Below, piece by piece: positions 55,405 through 63,996 of a stretch of DNA of 64,000 nt. The stretch is from the NCBI GenBank assembly GCA_963697205.1, contig CAVONB010000008.1, forward strand, positions 62,001-126,000, written 5' to 3'. The stretch is from CAVONB01 sp963697205 (GTDB lineage: Bacteria; Pseudomonadota; Alphaproteobacteria; Rhizobiales; Hyphomicrobiaceae). The notes under the pieces were generated by a model. That model searched no databases and was not told the origin of the DNA. It worked only from the letters and a program-made list of their open reading frames with translations. Both the position numbers and the translations under genes were made by a program. Positions within the stretch are counted from its first letter, which is position 1. Every line of letters starts with the position of its first letter.

Positions 55405-56652
55405 GTGAGCGCCGCGCGACAGCGCCGGTTTCTCTTCCTGCAGGGACCGCTGTCGCCGCTCTATTCGCGGATCGCGCGCGCGCTGGTGCGGGCCGGGCAT
55501 GGCGTGCATCGGATCAACCTGAACGTGGGGGATGCGCTGCAGTGGCGCGGTCCGGGTGCGGAGACGTTCCGCGGCCGTTTCGAGGCCTGGCCCGATCACG
55601 TCGCACGAAGGCTCGACGCCCTGGCCATCACCGATGTCGTGCTGCATTCGGACAAGCGGCCGTATCATGTCGCGGCGCTGGCGGCGGCGCGCGACAGCGG
55701 GATTGCGGCCCACGTCACCGAGCTTGGGCTATTGCGCGCGGGTTACCTGACGCTGGTACAAGGGACGGCGGGCGAACTGCCGAGCCTGCCGACGGTGGCG
55801 GGTGAGATCCGGAGGCTGGCAGCCGGCCTGGCGGCGCCGGATCTCGCACATGGCTATCCGCATGCGTTCTGGCGCGTCGCGGTGCCCGATGTTGTCTACA
55901 ACCTTTCGCAGACGCTGTTGTGGCCGCTATATCCGGGCTATCGGCGGCACACGATCTACTTTCCGCCCGTCGAGTACGCGGCCTGGGTGGGGCGGCTGGC
56001 GGGAGAACGCGGGCGCGCTGGCGCTGCGGCGCGGAAGTATGCCGCAATCGCGGGGGCGGGCCGCCGCCACTTCGTTTTCCCTCTGCAACTGGAAGGGGAC
56101 TTCCAGATCCGGTGCTCGCGGTTCGCTAGTCAGGCGCGGGCGATCGCCGAAGTGATCGGCTCGTTTGCGCGGCACGCACCGGCGGGTGTGCACCTCGTGC
56201 TCAAGTCCCACCCGCTCGACAACGGGCTGGAGCGCTGGCCCGCTTTGATCGGGCGCGAGGCGGAGCGGCTGGGGGTCGATCCGCGTGTTCACTTCGTCGA
56301 CGGCGGGGCGTTGGCCCCCTGGATCTCGACGGCGGCGGGCGTCGTGACCGTCAACAGCACGGCGGGGCTCGAAGCCCTAATGGCGGGCAAGCCGGTCTTG
56401 GCGCTGGCGCCGGCCGTTTATGACATCGCCGGGATGACCCATGTCGGCGGGCCGGACACCTTCTGGGGCGCACCGCAGGATCCGGACGCGCGGCTTGTTT
56501 CGGATTTCGTCGCGGTGCTCGCCGCGTCCCGGCAGGTGCGCGGCTCGCTCTATGACGCGCGCGGGTTGGACGACGCGGTTGCCAGCATCGCGGACCGGCT
56601 CCTGGCATACGACGGCGCGGTTGGCGCACCGGTACGGGTTGCGACCGCCTGA
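55405..56652 (+). CDS. KpsS-like capsule polysaccharide biosynthesis protein (copy 2)
   Basis: 415 residues, paralogous to the preceding protein: RFLFLQGPLSPLYSRIARAL, RINLNVGDALQWRGPGAETF, HSDKRPYHVAALAAA, KSHPLDNGLERWPALIG, VVTVNSTAGLEALMAGKPVL, YDIAGMTHVGGPDTFWGAPQ. GTG start at 55405 with a GGGGG purine run just upstream. The pair implies duplication and possibly sequential addition of different Kdo linkages. No kpsDEMT export genes or capsule polymerase are in the window. Confidence 0.78.
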   Translation: MSAARQRRFLFLQGPLSPLYSRIARALVRAGHGVHRINLNVGDALQWRGPGAETFRGRFEAWPDHVARRLDALAITDVVLHSDKRPYHVAALAAARDSGIAAHVTELGLLRAGYLTLVQGTAGELPSLPTVAGEIRRLAAGLAAPDLAHGYPHAFWRVAVPDVVYNLSQTLLWPLYPGYRRHTIYFPPVEYAAWVGRLAGERGRAGAAARKYAAIAGAGRRHFVFPLQLEGDFQIRCSRFASQARAIAEVIGSFARHAPAGVHLVLKSHPLDNGLERWPALIGREAERLGVDPRVHFVDGGALAPWISTAAGVVTVNSTAGLEALMAGKPVLALAPAVYDIAGMTHVGGPDTFWGAPQDPDARLVSDFVAVLAASRQVRGSLYDARGLDDAVASIADRLLAYDGAVGAPVRVATA

Positions 56653-56827
56653 CGTTCGACTGTTGCATCAATCTGGCTACGATCATCGTTGCCGCGCGGC
56701 GGCGGGCGTCGCCCGCACACCGGTTTCGTCCGTGGCGGGATCTATGTCGCCCGGCCCGTCGACGCTCCCCCGGTAGGCGGGGTTCGCGGGGCTGGCGCGT
56801 CACGATCGGGGCTTGCGCGGTATTCTC

Positions 56828-56841
56828 TTATCGACCGATAA
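56828..56841. promoter_or_regulatory. Candidate operator TTATCGACCGATAA upstream of TRAP operon
   Basis: Perfect 6-bp dyad (TTATCG/CGATAA) around AC, 82 bases before the TRAP binding-protein ATG. Nearly the same as the element at 52538, so one regulator may control both units. Confidence 0.5.
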
Positions 56842-56923
56842 TGAGGACATGTGGCGTTCCAATCTCCGGCGCAGACCGGTGGGATGGCCACGAGCTTCGA
56901 GGAAACGTGAAGGGGTCAACGGT

Positions 56924-57988
56924 ATGAAAAACGCTCTCCGCGTGGCTGCGGCCATGGCGTGCGTGGTGGTTGCCGCGTCCGCGGCGAAAGCCGAGACATT
57001 TAAATTGAAGATCGGTGCTGGCCATCCACCGGGTGCGGTGTGGATCACGGCAGTGCGCGAGTCGTTCATGCCCGTCGTGGCTGACCGCGTCGCCAAGGAG
57101 ACCAAGCACAAGATCGAGTGGACCGAGGCCTTCGGCGGTTCGGTGTGCAAGCTGGGTGAGTGCCTGGAGGCCGTGGAGTCCGGACTTCTCGATGTCGGCT
57201 CACCCCAGGCCCCGTTCGAACCGGCCAAGCTCCTGCCGCACAACTTCGTCTACTTTGTACCGTTCGGTACGGGCGATCCGCGCATCGCCGCGAAGGCCGT
57301 GGCTGCGACCTATGCGAAGACGCCCGAGCTCAAGACGATCTTCGAGAAGCGCTACAATCAGGTGTTTGTCGCCGCCGGCGTGATCGGCAACTACGGCTTG
57401 GCCACGAACTTCAAGTGGAAGGACGTCGCCGAGCTGAAGGGGCACAAGATCGCGGCCGCCGGTCCGAACATCCCATGGCTGCAGGGCACCGGCGTCGTCG
57501 GCGTTCAGACTAACCTCAACGAGGCGTACACCGCACTGCAGACGGGCGTCTACGAGGGCTGGATCATGTTCCCCGATGCCCTCATCTCATTCAAGCTGAA
57601 CGAGGTCATCAAACAGTACGTCGACATGGACTTCGGTTGCATCTCCACGCCGCTTATCACGGTCAACAAGGATGTTTGGAAGAGCTTCCCCAAAGAAGTC
57701 CAGAAAATCTTCCTGGAGACCGGAAGCACCTGGATCACGGCGATCGGCGAGCTGACGCACACCAAGCAGGAAGCCGCCCGCAAGCGGCTCTCCGAGACGG
57801 GCGTCGAGGTCCGCCAGGCCGACATGGCCACCAAGCTCGCCTGGGCCAAGGCACTGCCCAACATCCCCAAGCAGCGCGCCGCCGAGATCAAGAAGATGGG
57901 TGTGCCCGGCGATGTCGTATACACCTACATGGAAGAGCTGAAGAAGCTCGGCCACAAATTCCCGCGCGACTGGGCCGCGGAACGCTGA
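56924..57988 (+). CDS. dctP: TRAP transporter substrate-binding protein
   Basis: 354 residues with a Sec signal peptide (LRVAAAMACVVVAASAAKA, cleavage near residue 24). DctP-type fold: LKIGAGHPPGAVWITAVRES, AVESGLLDVGSPQAPFEPAK, LKGHKIAAAGPNIPWLQGTG and the ligand-contact region TALQTGVYEGWIMFPDALIS, where the usual Arg of dicarboxylate binders is not obvious. Binds an organic acid for DctQM uptake; related to PF03480 members of unknown ligand. A strong stem-loop follows. Confidence 0.87.
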   Translation: MKNALRVAAAMACVVVAASAAKAETFKLKIGAGHPPGAVWITAVRESFMPVVADRVAKETKHKIEWTEAFGGSVCKLGECLEAVESGLLDVGSPQAPFEPAKLLPHNFVYFVPFGTGDPRIAAKAVAATYAKTPELKTIFEKRYNQVFVAAGVIGNYGLATNFKWKDVAELKGHKIAAAGPNIPWLQGTGVVGVQTNLNEAYTALQTGVYEGWIMFPDALISFKLNEVIKQYVDMDFGCISTPLITVNKDVWKSFPKEVQKIFLETGSTWITAIGELTHTKQEAARKRLSETGVEVRQADMATKLAWAKALPNIPKQRAAEIKKMGVPGDVVYTYMEELKKLGHKFPRDWAAER

Positions 57989-58318
57989 GCGCGCAGTCGT
58001 CGGCGCCGGCAGCCGACGCCACGGCGTCGGCTGCCAGTGCCGCTCGTGATCTAAGGCGATCACGAAGCGTGTTGGTTCGGCATGCGCAATCGCCATTTGA
58101 TGCCGGTGCCACGTTTGCGGCAAGCGAGGTTTCCTCGCGCGGACATGCCGGGGCTTTGCGCCCGCGCTGGTGTAGCGTGGAACGTGGTGATGCGGCGGAC
58201 CAGCCGGCCCATAGTTTGCGGCGCGAGGGTCGGCGCTTGGGGATGCTAGCTCATTGTTTGGCCTCGACGCGGGGCATCGGCATTCGCTTGAACCTGAGTG
58301 TGGGAAGGAAGGTGCATC
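57989..58318 (+). other. Intergenic region between dctP and dctQ
   Basis: 330 bases, long for an operon. Contains the stem-loop at 58008-58035; otherwise no gene, repeat or promoter was recognised. The length leaves room for a second promoter for dctQM. Confidence 0.4.
58008..58035 (+). other. Intercistronic stem-loop after dctP
   Basis: GGCAGCCGACGCC and GGCGTCGGCTGCC form a perfect 13-bp stem around AC, 19 bases past the dctP stop, without a T-run. Likely stabilises dctP mRNA or partly terminates. Confidence 0.6.
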
Positions 58319-58828
58319 GTGCAGCGCCTGTTCGCTTCGTTGCTGGCCCTCAGTAACTCAGTTGCAAGCCTTTGGGTGATGGCGTTGATGCTGCTGATCA
58401 CGGCGGACGTGGTCGGTCGGGGTTTTTTCAACATGCCGATCCCGGGCGTGCCGGAGATCGTGAAGTTCTCCGTTGTCGCGATGTTCTGGCTGCAGATCGC
58501 TTACACGCTGCGAACCGGCAAGCATCTGAGAACGACGCTTCTACTTGGGGTCATGCCGCGCTGGATGCAGACGTCGGTGCTCGTCGTCAACTGCCTGCTC
58601 GGCATTGCCATTTTCGGCTTCATCGTCTGGCTCGGCTGGGGTGAGATGATGGTGAGCTACGAGAACGACATCTTCGAAGGTGAGCACCCGGTTCGCATCC
58701 TGGTCTGGCCGATTTGGGCGACCCTGGTCTTTGGTGCGGTGCTGATGGCGCTACAATACCTTCTCGACGTCGTGCGCCTGATCGTCCGGGGCCCTTATCC
58801 GCACGAAACGCAGGAACTCGTCGAATAG
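58319..58828 (+). CDS. dctQ: TRAP transporter small permease
   Basis: 169 residues, four hydrophobic segments, DctQ family: VMALMLLITADVVGRGFFN, the PGVPEIVKFSVVAMFWLQIA segment, LVVNCLLGIAIFGFIVWLGW and a C-terminal helix. GTG start at 58319 with GGAAGG about 7 bases upstream. Followed by dctM after 49 bases. Confidence 0.85.
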   Translation: MQRLFASLLALSNSVASLWVMALMLLITADVVGRGFFNMPIPGVPEIVKFSVVAMFWLQIAYTLRTGKHLRTTLLLGVMPRWMQTSVLVVNCLLGIAIFGFIVWLGWGEMMVSYENDIFEGEHPVRILVWPIWATLVFGAVLMALQYLLDVVRLIVRGPYPHETQELVE

Positions 58829-58877
58829 GCCTTTTCGACGAAGTGTTAGACTTGGCAAGGGGCTCCAGAGATATCCG

Positions 58878-60203
58878 ATGCTCGATCCCATCACCGTAGG
58901 CAGCCTGTCCATTGTCGCGATCTTCGTGCTGATCCTGATCGGCTTTCATATCGGTGTCGCTCTTGCCACGGTGAGCTTCCTCGGCATCTATCTGATGACG
59001 GGGAAGATGCGGGTCGCAGCGAGCCTCTTGCAGACGACGTCATTCAGCGCGATCAACGACTATGTGTTCGCCGTGGTGCCGCTGTTTGTGATCATGGGCC
59101 TGTTTGCCACGCAGTCGGGGGCGACGCGGGAGCTGTTTGACGCAGCGGAAGCGATGATGCGCCGCGTGCGCGGCGGCGTCGGCATCTCAACGGTGATTGC
59201 AAACGCCATCTTCGCGGCCATCACCGGTGTTTCGGTGGCGTCGGCGGCGGTGTTCTCGAAGCTTGCAATTCCGGAAATGCACCGGCTCGGCTATGAGCGC
59301 AAATTCGCGCTGGGCATCGTCGCGTCCAGCGCTCTGCTCGGCATGCTGATCCCGCCGTCGATCCTCATGATCGTCTACGGCGTCATCGTCGAGGAATTGA
59401 TCGGACGGTTGTTTGCCGCCGGCGTCGGTCCCGGGCTGTTGGTCGCGTTCACTCTTTCCATGACAATCCTCGTGATGGTCCGGCTGCGGCCCTCGCGTGC
59501 CGGCCACGAGGCGATGGTGGAAGACGACGCGCCTTATCTGTCGGCTGGCCAAGCGCTTCTCAAAATTGGGCCGATCCTGTCGCTGATAGGGCTCGTGCTC
59601 GGCGGTATCTACGGTGGCTGGTTTACGCCGACCGAGGCCGGCGCGGTTGGAGCTCTCGGCGCGTTCGTGCTGATGTTTGCCCGTGGCAAGTATTCCAGAG
59701 CCTCGTTGATGAAGTTGCTGCTCGAGACCGGGCAGGCTTGCGCCAGCATCTTCTTCCTGCTGATCACGGCCAACATGTACAGCCGCATGTTGACGCTGTC
59801 GAAGCTGCCGGATCTTTTGACCACGTGGGCCACGTCGCTGCAGGTGCCGGGCATCTTCATTATTCTGGCGTTCGTCGTCGTGCTGCTGCTGCTTGGCTGC
59901 ATCATCGACTCGGTCTCGATCATGCTGCTGACGATGCCGATCATGGTGCCGATCGCCGCGAAGTTCGGCTACGATCCGGTCTGGTTCGGGATGATCGCGA
60001 TCATCGCCATCGAGATGGGTCTGCTGACGCCGCCGTTCGGCATGGTGATCTTCGCGATGAAGGCCGCGCTGCCAGAGGACGTGCGCGTCGAAGAGATCTT
60101 CCTGGGATCTGCGCCGTTCTTTTTCATGCTTTTCGTGGTGCTTGGCCTCATCATCGCATTCCCTGAAATCAGCCTGTTCCTGCCGCGCCTGCTCTTGGGG
60201 TAG
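58878..60203 (+). CDS. dctM: TRAP transporter large permease
   Basis: 441 residues with about 11-13 helices. DctM pieces: GFHIGVALATVSFLGIYLMT, AVVPLFVIMGLFATQSGATR, LLGMLIPPSILMIVYGVIVE, GIYGGWFTPTEAGAVGALGA and GCIIDSVSIMLLTMPIMVPI. Sodium-coupled organic-acid uptake. Transcribed with dctPQ and the downstream cyclase gene. Confidence 0.93.
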   Translation: MLDPITVGSLSIVAIFVLILIGFHIGVALATVSFLGIYLMTGKMRVAASLLQTTSFSAINDYVFAVVPLFVIMGLFATQSGATRELFDAAEAMMRRVRGGVGISTVIANAIFAAITGVSVASAAVFSKLAIPEMHRLGYERKFALGIVASSALLGMLIPPSILMIVYGVIVEELIGRLFAAGVGPGLLVAFTLSMTILVMVRLRPSRAGHEAMVEDDAPYLSAGQALLKIGPILSLIGLVLGGIYGGWFTPTEAGAVGALGAFVLMFARGKYSRASLMKLLLETGQACASIFFLLITANMYSRMLTLSKLPDLLTTWATSLQVPGIFIILAFVVVLLLLGCIIDSVSIMLLTMPIMVPIAAKFGYDPVWFGMIAIIAIEMGLLTPPFGMVIFAMKAALPEDVRVEEIFLGSAPFFFMLFVVLGLIIAFPEISLFLPRLLLG

Positions 60204-60254
60204 GTTCAGGGTCGGAGAAGAACAAAAACGCTTGGAGCCAGAGGAGTAGACGCC

Positions 60255-61211
60255 ATGGACATCAAGGTCGACATGAAGGCCATCGAGGAGGCCCACAAGA
60301 AGCTGTCGAACTGGGGCCGATGGGGCAAGGACGACCAGATCGGCACGCTCAACCACGTCGAGCCGCAGCACATCGTCAAGGCGGCGAGCCTGGTCAAGAA
60401 GGGCCAGGTTTTCAACCTCGGCATTCCCCTCGACCAGAACGGCCCACAGAAGCCCGGCGGCGTGGTCAACCGCTGGAACCCGATCCACACCATGCTGGCG
60501 ACCGGCACCGACAGCATCGCCGGGCGCTTCGACGCCATCAAGATCCGCTTCGCAGACGACGCGATCAACATGCCTGTGCAGTGCGCCACGCACTGGGACG
60601 CGCTCGGCCACATCTTCTACGGCGACACGATGTACAACGGCTTCCCGGCCAAGCTCGTGCACAGCGGCGGTCTGGAGAAGTGCGGCATCGAGAACTCGCA
60701 GAACAAGATGGTCGGCCGCGGCGTGCTGCTCGACGTCGCCCGCTTCAAGGGCGTGGAGTATCTGGAGGACGGCTACGGCATCTCCAACGACGAGCTCGAT
60801 GCCTGCGCCAAGGCGCAAGGCGTGACGATCGGCAAGGGTGACTTCGTCATCATCCGCACCGGTCAGATGGAGAAGTGCCATAAGCGCGGCGACTGGGGGA
60901 CCTACGCCGGTGGCGATGCGCCGGGCGTCAAGTTCGAGAATTGCTACTGGAGCCACGCCAAGGAGATCGCAGCTCTCGCCACGGATACGTGGGGCTGTGA
61001 GGTGCGCCCCAACGAGACCGACGACGCCTTCCAGCCCTGGCACTGGGTCGTGATCCCCGCGATGGGGCTCCTGATGGGCGAGATCTTCAATCTGAAGGCG
61101 CTCGCCGAGGACTGTGCAAAGGACAAGGTCTACGAATTCATGTTCTCCGGTCCGCCGCTCGTGATCACCGGCGGCACCGGCTCTCCGATCAACCCGGTCG
61201 CGATCAAGTGA
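60255..61211 (+). CDS. Cyclase-family metal-dependent hydrolase (kynurenine formamidase-like)
   Basis: 318 residues, PF04199-type fold. The metal-binding motif is QCATHWDALGHIFYG, a variant of HxGTHxDxxxH in which the first His is not obvious; GVLLDVARFKGVEYLEDGYG and DFVIIRTGQMEK are further conserved blocks. Substrates in the family include formylkynurenine and cyclic amides, but many members are unassigned. GAGGAG precedes the ATG. 51 bases after dctM; probably acts on the imported compound. Confidence 0.85.
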   Translation: MDIKVDMKAIEEAHKKLSNWGRWGKDDQIGTLNHVEPQHIVKAASLVKKGQVFNLGIPLDQNGPQKPGGVVNRWNPIHTMLATGTDSIAGRFDAIKIRFADDAINMPVQCATHWDALGHIFYGDTMYNGFPAKLVHSGGLEKCGIENSQNKMVGRGVLLDVARFKGVEYLEDGYGISNDELDACAKAQGVTIGKGDFVIIRTGQMEKCHKRGDWGTYAGGDAPGVKFENCYWSHAKEIAALATDTWGCEVRPNETDDAFQPWHWVVIPAMGLLMGEIFNLKALAEDCAKDKVYEFMFSGPPLVITGGTGSPINPVAIK

Positions 61212-61223
61212 TGTGGGACGTGA

Positions 61224-61265
61224 GTAGAGATTAGGGAGTAGGGACTAGGGATTAGGGAGCAGGGA
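61224..61265. repeat. Degenerate 7-bp tandem repeats (consensus TTAGGGA)
   Basis: Five adjacent 7-mers TTAGGGA, GTAGGGA, CTAGGGA, TTAGGGA, GCAGGGA at 61231-61265, with a weaker sixth copy GTAGAGA at 61224-61230. It lies in the 139-base gap between the cyclase and SDR genes. A partly complementary C/T-rich stretch follows near 61305-61336. Confidence 0.8.
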
Positions 61266-61350
61266 ACGAGCGTTTCGATCCCGCCTCAGCCCCGATGCCC
61301 TACGCCCTGCTTGCCACTCGCTGTTCCCTTATTCCAACCCGGAGACTCCA

Positions 61351-62097
61351 ATGACCCAACCCAACCTGAAGGGGCAGATCGCCCTCGTCACCGGCGCCGG
61401 AAAGGGCATCGGCCGCTCGTGCGCGGTCGAGCTCGCCAAGGCGGGCGCCACCGTCATCGCACTCGCGCGTACGCAGTCCGACCTCGATGGTCTCGCCAAG
61501 GAAGCCGGGCCCGGTGCCGGCAAGTTCGAGACCTGGATCGGCGATGTGCGCGATCAGGCCGTCATCGACCGGATCAAGGCGCTGCCGAAGATCGACATCC
61601 TCGTCAACAACGCCGGCACCAACAAGCTGCAGCACATCATGGACGTCGACGACGAGACGCTCGATCTGCTGATCGGCCTCAACATCCGCGCCGCCTTCAA
61701 GGTCGCGCAGGCGGTTGCCGGCGTCATGATCAAGCAGGGCGGCGGCGGCAACATCGTTCACGTCTCGTCGGTCGCGGGGCACGTCGGCTCCAAGACACGC
61801 TCGCTCTATGCGATGACCAAGCATGCCATCGAGGGGCTGACGAAGGCTATGGCGGTTGAACTCGCCGAGCACAAGATCCGCGTCAACGCGGTCGCGCCGA
61901 CGGTGGTGCGCACGCCGATGACGGCGCCGTTCTTCAAGGACCCGCTGTATGAGAAGCGCGCGATGGATTCGATCCCGCTGAAGCAGGTGTGCGATCCCAT
62001 CGACATCGCGGAGGCCGTGCTCTACCTCGTGTCGCCGGGCGCCAAGATGGTGTCGGGCCTGAGCCTGAAGATCGACGGCGCGGCGACCGCGCACTGA
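61351..62097 (+). CDS. SDR-family oxidoreductase
   Basis: 248 residues, classical SDR. Cofactor motif TGAGKGIG (residues 15-22), NNAG in ILVNNAGTNKLQ, catalytic Ser in HVSSVAGHVG, and YAMTK (Tyr/Lys). C-terminus VSGLSLKIDGAATAH. Acidic residues at the end of the second strand are not evident (ALARTQSD), which hints at NADP. Follows the TRAP and cyclase genes; the substrate is probably a metabolite of the imported acid (inference). Confidence 0.9.
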   Translation: MTQPNLKGQIALVTGAGKGIGRSCAVELAKAGATVIALARTQSDLDGLAKEAGPGAGKFETWIGDVRDQAVIDRIKALPKIDILVNNAGTNKLQHIMDVDDETLDLLIGLNIRAAFKVAQAVAGVMIKQGGGGNIVHVSSVAGHVGSKTRSLYAMTKHAIEGLTKAMAVELAEHKIRVNAVAPTVVRTPMTAPFFKDPLYEKRAMDSIPLKQVCDPIDIAEAVLYLVSPGAKMVSGLSLKIDGAATAH

Positions 62098-62133
62098 GCG
62101 CACGGGTCGCGACACTCACACACGATGTTTTCA

Positions 62134-62161
62134 GCGGCGCGGTCTTGAAAGGCCGCGCCGC
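62134..62161 (+). terminator. Stem-loop terminator after the SDR gene
   Basis: GCGGCGCGG and CCGCGCCGC, a perfect 9-bp stem with a 10-base loop, followed by AACTCTTTCC. 36 bases past the SDR stop; marks the end of the TRAP operon. Confidence 0.6.
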
Positions 62162-62236
62162 AACTCTTTCCGGCCGCCGTGCGTTGCAAACTCACAGTCG
62201 CAACCGCGCGACAAGGCGATCGAAGGAGGCAAAGCG

Positions 62237-62773
62237 ATGTCCGCGCCACAGACCAAGCGTCCTAACACCGGGATCGGAGTGGCCCTGGGCCAAGGTGTGT
62301 TGGCGTTGAGCTGCGTCATCATGGGATCGACTGTTCCGGCATCAGCGCAGGATGTGCGCACCAACATCGGCACGCTGACGTGCACGGTCGCGGGCTTGCC
62401 CGCCGATGCCGCGCGCGGTGACGATGTGCGCCGCGACATAAGCTGTCTGTTCAAGCCGGCGGGGCAGGGGGGTGACATCGCCTACGTCGGCAGCGTCCTC
62501 AAGGTGGGCGCCCAGTCGCTGCCCACCGGCAAGGTCGTGCTCATCTGGTCCGTCGTTGGGCCGAAGACCGCCGACGCGCGGTATGCCGGTCTCGCGCAGC
62601 GGTTCGTCGGCCAGCAGTCGACGTCGGCCGGGGCGGCGCCTGCGACCCAGCCGTCCCTGCTGGTGGGCGAGCGTGATCGTGCCTATGCGCTGAACGCTAT
62701 GACCAATCGTGGGGGGGCGCCGATGCCCACAGTGACGATCGTCGAGTTGAAGCTGAAGACGGTGCCCGCCTAG
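62237..62773 (+). CDS. DUF992-like secreted protein
   Basis: 178 residues. Signal peptide about residues 15-37 (VALGQGVLALSCVIMG, ending PASAQ). The mature part has IGTLTCTVAGLP, DISCLFKP and KVVLIWSVVGPK, similar to DUF992 proteins of unknown function, with two cysteines that could form a disulfide. GGAGG precedes ATG 62237. Not linked to its neighbours by operon. Confidence 0.65.
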   Translation: MSAPQTKRPNTGIGVALGQGVLALSCVIMGSTVPASAQDVRTNIGTLTCTVAGLPADAARGDDVRRDISCLFKPAGQGGDIAYVGSVLKVGAQSLPTGKVVLIWSVVGPKTADARYAGLAQRFVGQQSTSAGAAPATQPSLLVGERDRAYALNAMTNRGGAPMPTVTIVELKLKTVPA

Positions 62774-62856
62774 GCAGGGTCAGGCGCCGGGCGCGTGCAA
62801 GGCGGCCCGGTCGTGCTAAAACGCGGGCTCAGATCCTTTTCGCCCGAGGCGCCCCG

Positions 62857-63996
62857 ATGACCGTCCTTCCCCCCGCAGAGCCCGGCATGCCACTCGCCGA
62901 CGTCGATACGCCGGCGCTGGTGGTGGACCTCGATGCCATGGACGCCAACTTGGCGGAGATGGCCGCGGCTGTCGCCAAGGCGGGTGTGCGCCTGCGGGCG
63001 CACGCCAAGACACACAAGTCGCCGGAGATCGCGCGGCGGCAGATGGCGCTGGGGGCGGTCGGCGTTTGCTGCCAGAAGGTCTCGGAAGCCGAAGTGATGG
63101 TCGATGGCGGCATTCCCGACGTTCTCGTCTCCAACGAGGTCGCCGGGCGCCGGAAGCTCGACCGGTTGGCAGCGCTGGCCAAGCGCGCGAAGGTTGCAGT
63201 GTGTGCGGACGACGCCGGCAACGTGGCGGAAATTGCAGCGGCTGCTGAGCGCTTCGGCGTCACGCTGGACGTTCTGGTCGAAATCGACGTCGGCGGCCGG
63301 CGCTGTGGCATTGCGCCGGGAGTTGCGGCGGTGGACCTCGCCCGCGCCATCGCCGCCTCGCCGCATCTGCGGTTCGCGGGGCTGCAGGCGTATCACGGGT
63401 CCGCCCAGCACTACCGATCGCTAGCGGAGCGCACCGAGGCGATCGGCAAGGCGATCGCCGTGACGGCCGATACGATCGCACAACTCAGGGCGGCGGACCT
63501 ATCGTGCGAGACGGTCGGCGGGGCGGGCACGGGCACATTCGAGATCGAGGCGACTTCGGGCGTCTACAACGAGTTGCAGGCGGGCTCCTACGTGTTCATG
63601 GACGCGGACTATGCTCGCAACCTCGACGCCTCGGGACAGCCGGTCAGCCGGTTCAAGCACGCGCTGTTCGTGTGCTGCACGGTCATGAGCGCGCCGGTCC
63701 CGGAGCGCGCCGTGATCGACGCCGGGCACAAGGCGTTCTCCAACGACAGCGGCATGCCGGTCCCTGTCGGGATGGACGGTGCGGTCTACGGCCGCCCCTC
63801 CGACGAGCACGGCGTGCTCGACCTGACGGCCTCCAACCACCGTCCCCGGGTGGGCGACCGGGTGCTGCTGATCCCCGGTCACTGCGACCCGACGGTGAAC
63901 CTGCACGACTGGTACGTCGGGGTGCGGGGCATGGGTGGCGCCGATCCGCGCGTAGAGCAGGTCTGGCGGGTAGCCGGGCGCGGGGCGATTTTCTAG
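62857..63996 (+). CDS. DSD1-family PLP-dependent aldolase/dehydratase (D-threonine aldolase-like)
   Basis: 379 residues, alanine-racemase-like barrel. PLP Lys in LRAHAKTHKSPEIA (near residue 52), the CCQKVSEAEVMVDGGIPDVL block, and the metal-binding His-Cys in PGHCDPTVNLHDWYVGVRG at the C-terminus. Family members are D-threonine aldolase, D-serine dehydratase and beta-hydroxyaspartate aldolase (BhcC). The first choice depends on the genes beyond the right edge. Complete; the stop is 4 bases from the window end. Confidence 0.85.
   Translation: MTVLPPAEPGMPLADVDTPALVVDLDAMDANLAEMAAAVAKAGVRLRAHAKTHKSPEIARRQMALGAVGVCCQKVSEAEVMVDGGIPDVLVSNEVAGRRKLDRLAALAKRAKVAVCADDAGNVAEIAAAAERFGVTLDVLVEIDVGGRRCGIAPGVAAVDLARAIAASPHLRFAGLQAYHGSAQHYRSLAERTEAIGKAIAVTADTIAQLRAADLSCETVGGAGTGTFEIEATSGVYNELQAGSYVFMDADYARNLDASGQPVSRFKHALFVCCTVMSAPVPERAVIDAGHKAFSNDSGMPVPVGMDGAVYGRPSDEHGVLDLTASNHRPRVGDRVLLIPGHCDPTVNLHDWYVGVRGMGGADPRVEQVWRVAGRGAIF

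Noticed and set aside
59187..61043. 618-codon minus-strand frame opposite dctM and the cyclase gene
   Set aside because: Antisense to intact family members; translation is Gln/His/Asp-rich noise.
61231..61265. CRISPR array
   Set aside because: The units are 7 bases, contiguous, without spacers, and no cas genes are present.
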